Assembly: GCA_964406095.1 (NCBI GenBank)
Contig: CAYOQJ010000099.1
Coordinates: 1-64,000 of the forward strand
DNA from: M55B167 sp964406095
GTDB lineage: Bacteria; Verrucomicrobiota; Kiritimatiellia; RFP12; UBA1067
DNA: 64,000 nucleotides
Reading direction: 5' to 3'
The notes under the pieces were generated by a model. It made no database searches. It saw nothing but the letters and a program-made list of their open reading frames with translations, and was not told the origin of the DNA. Shown here piece by piece: positions 9,214 to 16,931 of this stretch (the stretch's first letter is position 1; every line of letters begins with the position of its first letter). The translations under genes were made by a program, and so were the position numbers.

Positions 9214-9941
9214 TATGTTCGGAACTCCATTAGTTTGACAAGTTGCTCTATATCTAGAGCGGTAACCGGATTTTTGCCGGCGTGGATCAACTCGGTCAGA
9301 TCATCTACATTGCAGATCGCCACGCCATCAATCTGGTCAAAGCAGCTGACCGAGGCACTGACGTATGTTCCACCGGCAAAGCAGACAATCGGAGTAACCA
9401 CAAATTCCACACCGGTCTTCACATTCAAATAAGCGGTCAGTGAAAAACTTTCATCCTTGACCTGCGCAATCGGCGAACGGCTCGGACACTGCCCGTCAAC
9501 CTTGAGTTCGCCATCCGTGCATGCAACCCGCCCCGACCAGAATTTGGTCTCTATCACAAAAATTCCGGTCGGGCCGATAACCAGATGATCTATCGGCACC
9601 ACACCATTTTTTTCAATATCATGAAAAATGTGATAGCCGCAATCCAAACCGGCCGCCAGCCAGACCGCGACTATCTCCTCACCACGTGCACCCTTGAAAT
9701 ACGATGCCACCCCTTGAAAAAAATCGTATGCCAGCCATAGAACCAAAACAAATATGCCAGCCAAGGCAAAAACCATAGGTGTCGCAGCTGCAACCGGAAT
9801 AATAATGCCGGTCAAAAAGCCGAAAAGAAAAACCGCTGCCAGCAAAGGAAGAACCGCTGTGCTAACCCCCCTGGCACGCGCACCCTTTCCCGGTATGCCA
9901 TGCACTACGGCTCGCTTTTTTTTATCTGTTGGATTGAGCAT
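9213..9941 (-). CDS. Membrane-anchored NERD-domain (nuclease-related) protein
   Basis: Two hydrophobic segments (about 29-50 and 56-75) follow a basic N-terminus, and the rest should face the cytoplasm. Residues 84-190 are a NERD domain with GARGEE (84-89), Asp118 (PIDHLVIGPTGIFV) and Glu131-x-Lys133 (IETKFWSG). These residues reproduce the PD-(D/E)xK nuclease core, so catalysis is plausible although few NERD proteins have been characterised. The gene is 17 bases after the coiled-coil gene and overlaps prc. Function is unknown; DNA processing or stress-linked nucleic-acid turnover at the membrane are guesses. Confidence 0.82.
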   Translation of the reverse strand: MLNPTDKKKRAVVHGIPGKGARARGVSTAVLPLLAAVFLFGFLTGIIIPVAAATPMVFALAGIFVLVLWLAYDFFQGVASYFKGARGEEIVAVWLAAGLDCGYHIFHDIEKNGVVPIDHLVIGPTGIFVIETKFWSGRVACTDGELKVDGQCPSRSPIAQVKDESFSLTAYLNVKTGVEFVVTPIVCFAGGTYVSASVSCFDQIDGVAICNVDDLTELIHAGKNPVTALDIEQLVKLMEFRT

Positions 9942-9958
9942 AACAATCGTTCAAAGCC

Positions 9959-11461
9959 CTATTTTTTGAAGGACATCCAGGATGCGAGTTTTACGCCATG
10001 GGCCTCAACAGATTGAGCCTCATCCGACCGGGCACCCCTGAGTCCTCCATTTTCGAGCTCTACAACCCTGGCGGCGAGCGCATTGTTATTTGCGATAAAT
10101 TGTCGGCGTTCGGCTTCATAACCTTTACGCAGTTCACTCAATTCATGTTGTGCGGCAATCAGTTTTTCAGATACCGCCTGCAGCTCCTGGCTGTCACGCT
10201 CTTTTTCAAGCAGCTGATCCATCAGCTTGGCACTGTCGGACTGCATAACTTGCAGCTTGTGCGTAAGCTCTCTTTCACGCTCATCAAATTGTTGAGTCGC
10301 ACGTTGATGTGCCAGTCTCAGATTATCCAGTTCCGAACGCAACCTCACAGAATTAGGGTCAGAGCTCTGCTCCCTAGAAACGCGGCTGGTCATCTCCGCC
10401 GGACTTCCGCCCAGATGATTCTGAAGTTGCTGCCGGTGTTTCTCCAACTCACTGATCCGTTCTGTCTCGAGTTTCTTCAGTGATTCCAGATACTGCCGTT
10501 CACTTTCGATCGTTTTATAAACCGAATCAAGTTCACGCTTCAGAATCTGATAAACTGCACTGCGGTCGCGATAGAAGCGGTCGGTCTGATCCGGCGTTAT
10601 CGCTATATTCTTTTTCAGCGCCTCTATCTTCTCCCTGTACTCGATATCACGTTTGTTGGCATCGGAGAGCAACCGGGCGAATGACCGCTCGCTTTCGCGG
10701 GCCCGCTGCAACGCACTCTCCCGAAGCTGCACCGCCTCTTTCAGCTTTTTATCGCTTTCAGCCAAAGTCCGGTTCTTATCATTCAGTTCATTTTCAGTTT
10801 GAGTGATCCGGTTGTTGAGATTACGCAGTTTCTCATTGAGCTCCATAGCCTTCTTTTCAGCCAGTGCGTGACTATGACGCAAACTCTCATTTTCGCGCTT
10901 CAGCTCATCAATTACCGCAGCATCCCGCCCGCATAATTTCTCTTCTTTCTTACTCTGAAGCTGTGTATCACCGGTAGCAATACGGTTTAAATCATTTGCT
11001 AAGGCCGCCGGAACGGATTTTAACGTGACCGCGGTATCCTCGGATGATTCGACGACAACCTTTTTTCTAAGCGGCGCCGACTCTTCATTATGATCCTCAA
11101 TCCGCGACGTATCTATATTCCTGACATCGTAATCACCGCTCTTCTCCGCCTCGGCAGCCGGGATAATGCGGGCACGCTCGGTAAATTTTCCGCCCTTGAT
11201 CAGCATTTCAGCGGCTTTACGATTCAACGGTCCTTTTAATTCACCATCACCGTCATCAATGAACCAACGCATATCCAAAAACTCAACCGTAACCGCTGAA
11301 AACCATCTGTTTCGATCGTTAGACACCTCATGCCCCGGCAGAACACGCGCCTGTTCAGCCCATAACAGCAAACCACACCCGTCCACCGGACCGAAAACCG
11401 CTTCGGAACCAGTTCGCAAAAACCACCGTTTTTCCAGATAATCTTTCTTTTGTTTAGCCAT
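9959..11461 (-). CDS. GYF_2-like tandem domain protein with long coiled coil
   Basis: A 500-residue protein that I cannot assign to a pathway. The first 105 residues hold two similar units (KRWFLRTGSEAVFGPVDG at about 11 and MRWFIDDGDGELKGPLNR at about 59), each with the W-x-aromatic...GP pattern of bacterial GYF_2 domains, which bind proline-rich or membrane partners. Residues 165-470 are strongly heptad-like, rich in Glu, Lys, Arg, Leu and Gln, and predicted coiled coil. No signal peptide or membrane segment is visible. It is the first gene of the prc-dapF-rsmE-rlmB-GH20 operon and has its own promoter. A scaffold or tether for the membrane NERD protein is possible but speculative. Confidence 0.7.
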   Translation of the reverse strand: MAKQKKDYLEKRWFLRTGSEAVFGPVDGCGLLLWAEQARVLPGHEVSNDRNRWFSAVTVEFLDMRWFIDDGDGELKGPLNRKAAEMLIKGGKFTERARIIPAAEAEKSGDYDVRNIDTSRIEDHNEESAPLRKKVVVESSEDTAVTLKSVPAALANDLNRIATGDTQLQSKKEEKLCGRDAAVIDELKRENESLRHSHALAEKKAMELNEKLRNLNNRITQTENELNDKNRTLAESDKKLKEAVQLRESALQRARESERSFARLLSDANKRDIEYREKIEALKKNIAITPDQTDRFYRDRSAVYQILKRELDSVYKTIESERQYLESLKKLETERISELEKHRQQLQNHLGGSPAEMTSRVSREQSSDPNSVRLRSELDNLRLAHQRATQQFDERERELTHKLQVMQSDSAKLMDQLLEKERDSQELQAVSEKLIAAQHELSELRKGYEAERRQFIANNNALAARVVELENGGLRGARSDEAQSVEAHGVKLASWMSFKK

Positions 11462-11488
11462 AAAAAATCAAACTTCAAACTGACCCCG

Positions 11489-11517
11489 ATTTTACCCTAT
11501 GAACGGGCTCTCCGCAA
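11489..11517 (-). promoter_or_regulatory. Sigma70-type promoter of the GYF/NERD/prc operon
   Basis: Read on the minus strand, TTGCGG (11517-11512) and TAAAAT (11494-11489) are separated by 17 bases. Transcription would start near 11482, about 20 bases before the start codon at 11461. No other convincing promoter is visible before the downstream genes. Confidence 0.5.
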
Positions 11518-11541
11518 CACAATATGTGCTATCATGAGAGG

Positions 11542-12174
11542 TTATCGCAGCCCGCACAATTTGTGGGTCTGCAGCGAAAGCAGCCAGGGCGGTTGGGCAT
11601 CACCCTGATTGAGAGCTCCCAGCAGCCGCACTCCGGCCTCAATGTCGATCACACCCTCGCGCTCACACGGGGAGATGTAGTAGCGCTTGGCCTTGATACG
11701 CTGCCCTGCAAACCGGCAGAACTCCAAAGCATTGCTCTCGGCAACCACCCGCACCTCATGCGCCCGGGTGACGGCGGTCGCTTCGTAATAACACTTGGCA
11801 TAACAGACTTTGGGCGAAACAGTAATGTAATCAAAAAGCTTCAATACACCCCGTTCAGCCACAGCCAGGCCATTGGTTTCAACTGCCACCCAATAACCAC
11901 TGCTTCGAAACTCCTCAATCAATGCCTGCAACCCCCTGACAATCAGCGGTTCTCCTCCGGTAACGAGCAGTGCCTTAACTCCATATGAGTCTATCCGACG
12001 CAATATCTCAGCAGCGGACATCATCTCATAACGAGTGAAATCGGTGTCACACCAGGGACAGTTCAGATTGCAGCCACCCAGCCGCAGAAAAAGCATCTCT
12101 CTGCCAGTGTTGAATCCCTCACCTTGCAACGACCTGAAAATTTCAACCACAGGATATAGGGTGCTTTCATCCAT
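11542..12174 (-). CDS. queE: 7-carboxy-7-deazaguanine synthase QueE (radical SAM)
   Basis: Radical-SAM enzyme that contracts 6-carboxytetrahydropterin to 7-carboxy-7-deazaguanine. The chosen ATG at 12174 gives 210 residues and starts just before the conserved VEIFRSLQGEG. The cluster-binding CNLNCPWC motif (CxxxCxxC) and the SAM-binding VTGGEPL are intact. The start overlaps the end of queD by eight bases, implying coupled translation. An upstream in-frame extension has no family similarity and was rejected. Confidence 0.94.
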   Translation of the reverse strand: MDESTLYPVVEIFRSLQGEGFNTGREMLFLRLGGCNLNCPWCDTDFTRYEMMSAAEILRRIDSYGVKALLVTGGEPLIVRGLQALIEEFRSSGYWVAVETNGLAVAERGVLKLFDYITVSPKVCYAKCYYEATAVTRAHEVRVVAESNALEFCRFAGQRIKAKRYYISPCEREGVIDIEAGVRLLGALNQGDAQPPWLLSLQTHKLCGLR

Positions 12175-12628
12175 CGCCGCCACCCTCCCGCTCTCTGCTG
12201 TAGGTCGCATACGACGCCGGTGTCTCATAGAGCCGCACACTGCGCACATTGACATGCTCCCGCAACTGCTCAAAAAAATAACACGCCAGATTCTCTGCTG
12301 TCGACCTGAATGGCAGACCGACACTCTTCATGTTGTGCCTGGCAATAACTGCCGCGATTTCACTCTCGCTAACGCTTTGCTTATTATAGATGAAAGCATG
12401 ATCAAAACGATCAACGATAACCGCGTATATCACCGATTTCAAATCCTTGAAATCAATAATCATGTCGTTCCAATCATCAACCTGTTCCACTTCGACAATC
12501 AGCCGATAGGTGTGACCATGCAAATTTTTACATTGCCCGCCATGATTGGTCAGTACATGGGCCGCGTCAAAAACGCACTCTTTACTTACTGTCAGCATAG
12601 TGTTGTCTTTCTGCGACGTTACCGGCAT
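12167..12628 (-). CDS. queD: 6-carboxy-5,6,7,8-tetrahydropterin synthase QueD
   Basis: PTPS-family enzyme of 153 residues that makes 6-carboxytetrahydropterin from dihydroneopterin triphosphate. Zinc ligands appear in FDAAH and LHGHTY, and the catalytic region contains the VDRFDHAF and family-typical FEQLRE motifs. The ATG at 12628 is supported by a GGGAGG ribosome binding site seven bases upstream, inside the end of queC; a second Met ten residues later lacks one. Overlaps both queC and queE. Confidence 0.93.
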   Translation of the reverse strand: MPVTSQKDNTMLTVSKECVFDAAHVLTNHGGQCKNLHGHTYRLIVEVEQVDDWNDMIIDFKDLKSVIYAVIVDRFDHAFIYNKQSVSESEIAAVIARHNMKSVGLPFRSTAENLACYFFEQLREHVNVRSVRLYETPASYATYSREREGGGDG

Positions 12629-13320
12629 CCGCTGCCTCCCAAGCCAGGGTTTCCGCCCTCCCGCCGCCTCATATACTCTTCATATCCGCGTCGCCGCAAT
12701 ATGCAGCTCGGACATTTGCCGCAACCGGCACCCGGTATGTTGTTGTAACAGGTCAACGTTCTGTTGTAGATGTAATCCAGCCGCCCCAGTCTGTCAGCCA
12801 TATGCCAAGTCTGCGCTTTGGTCAGATACATAAGCGGCGTAATCACGCGGAAATGCCAGCCCATGGCTAAATCAAGGGTTACATTGCAGGACTTTATAAA
12901 GACATCACGACAATCCGGATAACCGCTGAAATCGGTTTCACATACCCCCATAATCAGATTATGAATTTCCTGACTTTTAGCATAAACCGCCGCTATCAGC
13001 AGAAACATCATGTTGCGTCCGTCCACTACCGTGTTGGGACAAACTGAGTTCGGTGACTTCTCAATCGGTATCGTGCTGTCCAGCAAAGCATTTGTGGTTA
13101 TCTGATTATACCAGTCAAGATTGATCAGCTTGTGCTGTTTCACACCAAGCTCAGCAGCTATTTCGCAGGCTATCTGCACCTCCGCGCTGTGCTTCTGTCC
13201 ATAAAAAAAGGTTATGCAACTCACATTATCAAGCCCATAATCGGCTATCGCTTTAAACAGACAGGTTGTGCTGTCCTGTCCGCCTGAGAAAATCACCAGC
13301 GCCCTGTCTCGTTCATTCAT
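12619..13320 (-). CDS. queC: 7-cyano-7-deazaguanine synthase QueC
   Basis: ATP-dependent enzyme that turns 7-carboxy-7-deazaguanine into preQ0. The PP-loop SGGQDSTT lies near residue 12, and the zinc site CxxxxxxxCxxCxxC is present near the C-terminus (CYNNIPGAGCGKCPSC). The length of 233 residues is normal. The start overlaps the queF stop by four bases. Confidence 0.95.
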   Translation of the reverse strand: MNERDRALVIFSGGQDSTTCLFKAIADYGLDNVSCITFFYGQKHSAEVQIACEIAAELGVKQHKLINLDWYNQITTNALLDSTIPIEKSPNSVCPNTVVDGRNMMFLLIAAVYAKSQEIHNLIMGVCETDFSGYPDCRDVFIKSCNVTLDLAMGWHFRVITPLMYLTKAQTWHMADRLGRLDYIYNRTLTCYNNIPGAGCGKCPSCILRRRGYEEYMRRREGGNPGLGGSGCR

Positions 13321-13811
13321 CGGTTGTCAACTCTCACCGGATTAAGATTGTGCAATTTGAAACGTTCATCGGCCAGCTGTTCAAAGCGGCTTCCAGCCAC
13401 ACCATAGTTGCACCAGGGATCAATTGAAATACCGCCACGCGGCAGAAAACGTCCATACACCTCGATATATCGCGGGGCAAGCAGTGCTATGAGATCTTTC
13501 ATGATAATGTTGACACAATCCTCATGAAAATCGCCGTGGTTGCGGAAACTGAAAAGATAGAGCTTCAAAGATTTGCTTTCAACCATTCTGGCCTGCGGCA
13601 CATACTGAATTGTGAGGGAGGCAAAATCCGGTTGACCGGTCTTAGGACACAGCGAGGTAAACTCCGGACAGTTCAAGGTAACCCAGTAGTCATTTTCCGG
13701 ATGCTGATTTTCAAACCACTCCAACACCCCCGGATCATAACATGACGGCACAACATTACCGCCACCACCCAGTTGCGTCAATCCCGTCAGATCTCTTGTT
13801 TTTTTCGACAT
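13317..13811 (-). CDS. queF: NADPH-dependent 7-cyano-7-deazaguanine reductase QueF
   Basis: Short single-domain (type I) QueF of 164 residues, reducing the nitrile of preQ0 to preQ1. The active-site Cys sits in SLCPKTGQPDF, and ESKSLKLYLFSFRNHGDFHED is the QueF motif with the catalytic acids; CNYG closes the domain. It is the first gene of queF-queC-queD-queE and has a GAGGAG ribosome binding site. Only about 60 bases separate it from the upstream redox gene, and no preQ1 riboswitch was recognised there. Confidence 0.94.
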   Translation of the reverse strand: MSKKTRDLTGLTQLGGGGNVVPSCYDPGVLEWFENQHPENDYWVTLNCPEFTSLCPKTGQPDFASLTIQYVPQARMVESKSLKLYLFSFRNHGDFHEDCVNIIMKDLIALLAPRYIEVYGRFLPRGGISIDPWCNYGVAGSRFEQLADERFKLHNLNPVRVDNR

Positions 13812-13871
13812 ATTTTCTCCTCAAAGGAATGCCTCCTGAACACTCCGCCACGCTTAAGGATCGAAGCTTTC

Positions 13872-16220
13872 TCAACTGTCAGTCTCAGCATAACGATCCA
13901 CGATCCTGATCGCACCACATGGACAAAGCTGTCGGCAGATATCGCACTCAGCGCACTTCTCGACATCGATAACCGCACGTTCCAGGGGGGTGAACTCAAT
14001 AGCTTCAACCGGACAGCCCTGAGCGCAAAGCGTGCAGCCGATGCAGCTCTCATCGACAAAATATCTGATCAAAGCCCGGCACTTGTGCGCCGGACAACGC
14101 CGCTCTATATGTGCCTGATACTCATCTCTAAAGTACTTGATCGTGGAAAGCACCGGATTGGGCGCTGTTTTGCCCAGTCCGCAAATACTCCCGTTGCGCA
14201 CATTGTACGCCAGTTCCTCCAGTTTTTCAATATCACCCGCACACCCCCCGCCATTGCATAACCGTTCCAGAATATCCAGCATTCTGCGGATGCCGATCCG
14301 GCAGCCAGTGCAGTTGCCACAGCTTTCCAGCTGTGTAAACGCAAGAAAATAACGCGCTATATCAACCATGCAGTCGCTCTGATCCAGCACCACCATTCCG
14401 CCAGAACCCATCATGCTGCCAACCCGGCTCAGCTCCTCATAATCAACCGGTATGTCACAAAGTTCCGTCGGCACACAGCCGCCCGAGGGACCGCCCACCT
14501 GAATCGCCTTGAGCGTTCCGCCCTCCGGCACCCCGCCGCCAATCTCATCCACAACCTGACGTAACGACATCCCCATCGGAACCTCGATCAGTCCGCTGCG
14601 TAGTATCTTGCCAGCCAGTGCAAAGGCCTTGGTGCCGGGACTACGATCACTACCCGATTTTCGAAACGCTGCCACCCCCTCACGCACTATCCAAGGCACA
14701 GAAGCCAGCGTTTCGACATTGTTGACCAGAGTCGGCCGACCAAACAGTCCCTCCTGAGCGGGATAGGGCGGACGTATCCGCGGCACACCGCGTCGCCCCT
14801 CGATACTGGCCAGCAGAGCTGTCTCTTCTCCGCAGACAAAGGCACCGGCACCCTCAATCACGCGCACGGGAAAATCACCTCCGGAGATGTTTGCAATCAA
14901 TCCCGCTTTTTTCAGAATTTCAATGGCCTCGCGCACCCGCCGCACCGCCAGCGGATACTCATGCCGAATATAAAAGTAGCCCTCCGATGCGCCCACCGCC
15001 AGAGCCGCGATCATCATACCCTCAATCACCCGGAAGGGATATGATTCAAGCAGCATTCTGTCCATAAACGCCCCAGGATCGCCTTCATCACCGTTGCAGA
15101 CAACCAAAGCGTTCTCTCCACGCTCAGCAACGCACCCGGCAACGACCCGCCATTTGCGTCCCGTCGGAAAACCTCCGCCACCCCGCCCCCGCAGTCCGGC
15201 ACTGACAATGATACCACTAATCTCATCGGGGCGCATCTTAAGAGCCCGGCTGTATGCCGTGAAACCACCATGTGCACGATAGTGATCAAGCTCCAACGGT
15301 GGCAGCTCGCCCGCACCCTCGGTGACAACCCGCCTCTGATTCAGCCAATAGCGGGCATCCGGCTGATCAATCACACTAAGCGGAAAGCGTAGCGGCGGTT
15401 CGCTGTTCTCTCCGGCAAAAAGATATTCAGCTGCCGCACGCAACCGCACACCCAGCCGCACCAGAGGTCTGACCGACTTAACATGCTGCAACAGAATCGA
15501 CTCGACATCGCGTGCTTTTACCCGCCCATAACGGAAACAATGACCATCCTCAGTCACAATTTCCATTAGTGGAGCATGATAGGCACCGCCGGTACAGCCG
15601 ACTTCACGCACAATAACCGGCAAAGAGCGTGTGCCAATCGCCTGCCGCAGAGAGTTCAAAACTTCATCCGCACCCGCTGCGGCACAACTGGAACAGGTGC
15701 AGAGCCGAACAACAGCACCCTGCCCCGCAACTCCCGCTAACACCCCACGCTTGTGCTCATCACCGGCCAATATATCGTCAATCACCACCCGTACATTCGA
15801 CGGCGTAACATGCGCGTAGATGCTTTCGTCAACCTGCACCGCGACCGCCAGCATGCAACACCCCAGACACGCCACTTTTTCAACAGTAAAGATTCCCTGT
15901 GCATCGGTATCCTGATCCTCGGCGATCCCGAGCTCTCGTTTGAATGCCTCATAGGTAAGCTCGGCACCTTTAACATGACAGGCCGTTCCGATGCAAACCT
16001 TGATGATGTGCGTACCAGCCGGACGCAGACGAAACTGACTGTAAAAGGTGACGACTCCACTGACTTCGGCCTCGCTCACACCAATCCGCTTCGCGACAAC
16101 CGAAACAGCTTCAACAGGAATATAATTATAATCATCCTGTATCTTCTGTAGAACAGAAATTAGATCGGCTCTGTCCGACCCTGAACTGTCGATTACCCCG
16201 TCTATGTCTTCCCATCTCAT
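13872..16220 (-). CDS. NuoE-HydB/NuoF fusion: NADH-binding flavin/Fe-S subunit of a hydrogenase or formate dehydrogenase
   Basis: A fused electron-transfer subunit of about 782 residues. Domain 1 (1-155) is NuoE/HydC-like, with 2Fe-2S ligands Cys76, Cys81, Cys118 and Cys122. Domain 2 (170-255) is the thioredoxin-like 2Fe-2S domain that starts HydB proteins, but it keeps only Cys174, Cys179 and Cys209; Ala213 replaces the fourth ligand and an extra Cys176 is present. Domain 3 is NuoF-like with the FMN/NADH motifs LRGRGGGGFPTG and GDEGDPGAFMDR and the N3-type 4Fe-4S motif ESCGNCTGC...SICGLG. The C-terminus carries two 4Fe-4S ferredoxin motifs (CIGCTLCAQGCP, CAECDICRQLCP). It would exchange electrons between NAD(H) and ferredoxin-type carriers. 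No catalytic partner is in the window. The ATG at 16220 is preferred over an upstream TTG. Confidence 0.85.
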   Translation of the reverse strand: MRWEDIDGVIDSSGSDRADLISVLQKIQDDYNYIPVEAVSVVAKRIGVSEAEVSGVVTFYSQFRLRPAGTHIIKVCIGTACHVKGAELTYEAFKRELGIAEDQDTDAQGIFTVEKVACLGCCMLAVAVQVDESIYAHVTPSNVRVVIDDILAGDEHKRGVLAGVAGQGAVVRLCTCSSCAAAGADEVLNSLRQAIGTRSLPVIVREVGCTGGAYHAPLMEIVTEDGHCFRYGRVKARDVESILLQHVKSVRPLVRLGVRLRAAAEYLFAGENSEPPLRFPLSVIDQPDARYWLNQRRVVTEGAGELPPLELDHYRAHGGFTAYSRALKMRPDEISGIIVSAGLRGRGGGGFPTGRKWRVVAGCVAERGENALVVCNGDEGDPGAFMDRMLLESYPFRVIEGMMIAALAVGASEGYFYIRHEYPLAVRRVREAIEILKKAGLIANISGGDFPVRVIEGAGAFVCGEETALLASIEGRRGVPRIRPPYPAQEGLFGRPTLVNNVETLASVPWIVREGVAAFRKSGSDRSPGTKAFALAGKILRSGLIEVPMGMSLRQVVDEIGGGVPEGGTLKAIQVGGPSGGCVPTELCDIPVDYEELSRVGSMMGSGGMVVLDQSDCMVDIARYFLAFTQLESCGNCTGCRIGIRRMLDILERLCNGGGCAGDIEKLEELAYNVRNGSICGLGKTAPNPVLSTIKYFRDEYQAHIERRCPAHKCRALIRYFVDESCIGCTLCAQGCPVEAIEFTPLERAVIDVEKCAECDICRQLCPCGAIRIVDRYAETDS

Positions 16221-16323
16221 TGTGCTGAGTGCTGATTCTCTCAAATCGCGCCGCAAAACACAAGGAGCCGCTCACACAAGCACTCAATAAATCATCCGCA
16301 TATGCAACCTTACTTCCACCTTC

Positions 16324-16351
16324 GAACCCCGCTCCCGGAACCCCACTCCCG
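16324..16351. repeat. Two tandem 14-bp repeats, G-rich on the minus strand
   Basis: GAACCCCGCTCCCG (16324-16337) is followed directly by GAACCCCACTCCCG (16338-16351), one mismatch. On the minus strand this is G3-N3-G4-N4-G3-N3-G4, a classic quadruplex-forming pattern. If the promoter at 16362-16370 is used, it would lie at the very 5' end of the NuoE-HydB fusion mRNA. Confidence 0.75.
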
Positions 16352-16361
16352 GGAATGTTGG

Positions 16362-16370
16362 AGTATAACA
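16362..16370 (-). promoter_or_regulatory. Possible extended -10 promoter for the NuoE-HydB fusion gene
   Basis: On the minus strand the sequence reads TGTTATACT, an extended -10 element (TG-N-TATACT). No good -35 box lies 17 bases upstream. The leader to the ATG at 16220 would be about 135 bases. Confidence 0.35.
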
Positions 16371-16509
16371 CGCGCAAGATGAAAAGTTATTTTCGATTGA
16401 TTGGCCAGCGATTCCGCCAACTTTTTAGGAGTAAAATCCTCTCTTGATAAAGGTGCTGGAAAAAACCGAAGCTTTTTTATAGAATTTCGACACATAAGGA
16501 GTTTTATCA

Positions 16510-16860
16510 ATGATTACAAAAAACAATGCGATAAAACGCGAGGTACGCGAAAAAATGCGCGGAGGCGAAGGCAGCATCACCATCGAGCACTGGTTCAAAC
16601 CTGAGGATTTCGGTGCCGGAGTGCGTCTCTGCGCCCGCATGATCATCCCGCCGGGTGCCGGGATCGGCAGCCATACTCACGAACATGAAGATGAAATATA
16701 CCTTGTTCTCTCTGGCGAGGGGCTGATCGAGGAACAGGGCGAATGGGTATCTATCACCGCTGGCGACGCTATACTGACCGGCCACAACGGTTCTCACGGC
16801 GTGCGTAACAACGGAACGCAGCCTCTGATCATAGCAGCAATCATCTGCCAGCATCCCTGA
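16510..16860 (+). CDS. Small cupin-domain protein
   Basis: Single conserved beta-barrel cupin of 116 residues. Motif 1 is GSHTHEHEDEIYLVLSGEG (metal ligands His, His and Glu) and motif 2 is GDAILTGHNGSHGVRN (final His). An AAGGAG ribosome binding site precedes the ATG. Small Cupin_2 proteins of this type are sugar or small-molecule binding or isomerase proteins; the substrate cannot be inferred. It is 71 bases upstream of an alcohol dehydrogenase and may be co-transcribed. Confidence 0.8.
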   Translation: MITKNNAIKREVREKMRGGEGSITIEHWFKPEDFGAGVRLCARMIIPPGAGIGSHTHEHEDEIYLVLSGEGLIEEQGEWVSITAGDAILTGHNGSHGVRNNGTQPLIIAAIICQHP

Positions 16861-16931
16861 TGCCGTTCATCAAACGCCAGTCCGCATGACCTTGCACAGG
16901 CATGCAAACGTTTTTTTACAGGGGGTGCCCC

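Noticed and set aside
13812..13871. preQ1 riboswitch upstream of queF
   Set aside because: Only 60 bases are available, and neither the preQ1-I C-rich loop with A-rich tail nor a preQ1-II fold could be recognised. Only strong Shine-Dalgarno sequences are seen.
16304..16318. Third sigma54 promoter, toward the NuoE-HydB fusion gene
   Set aside because: The minus strand reads TGGAAG-N5-TTGC. The GG and GC spacing is right, but two of the last three -24 bases differ, so chance is a fair explanation.
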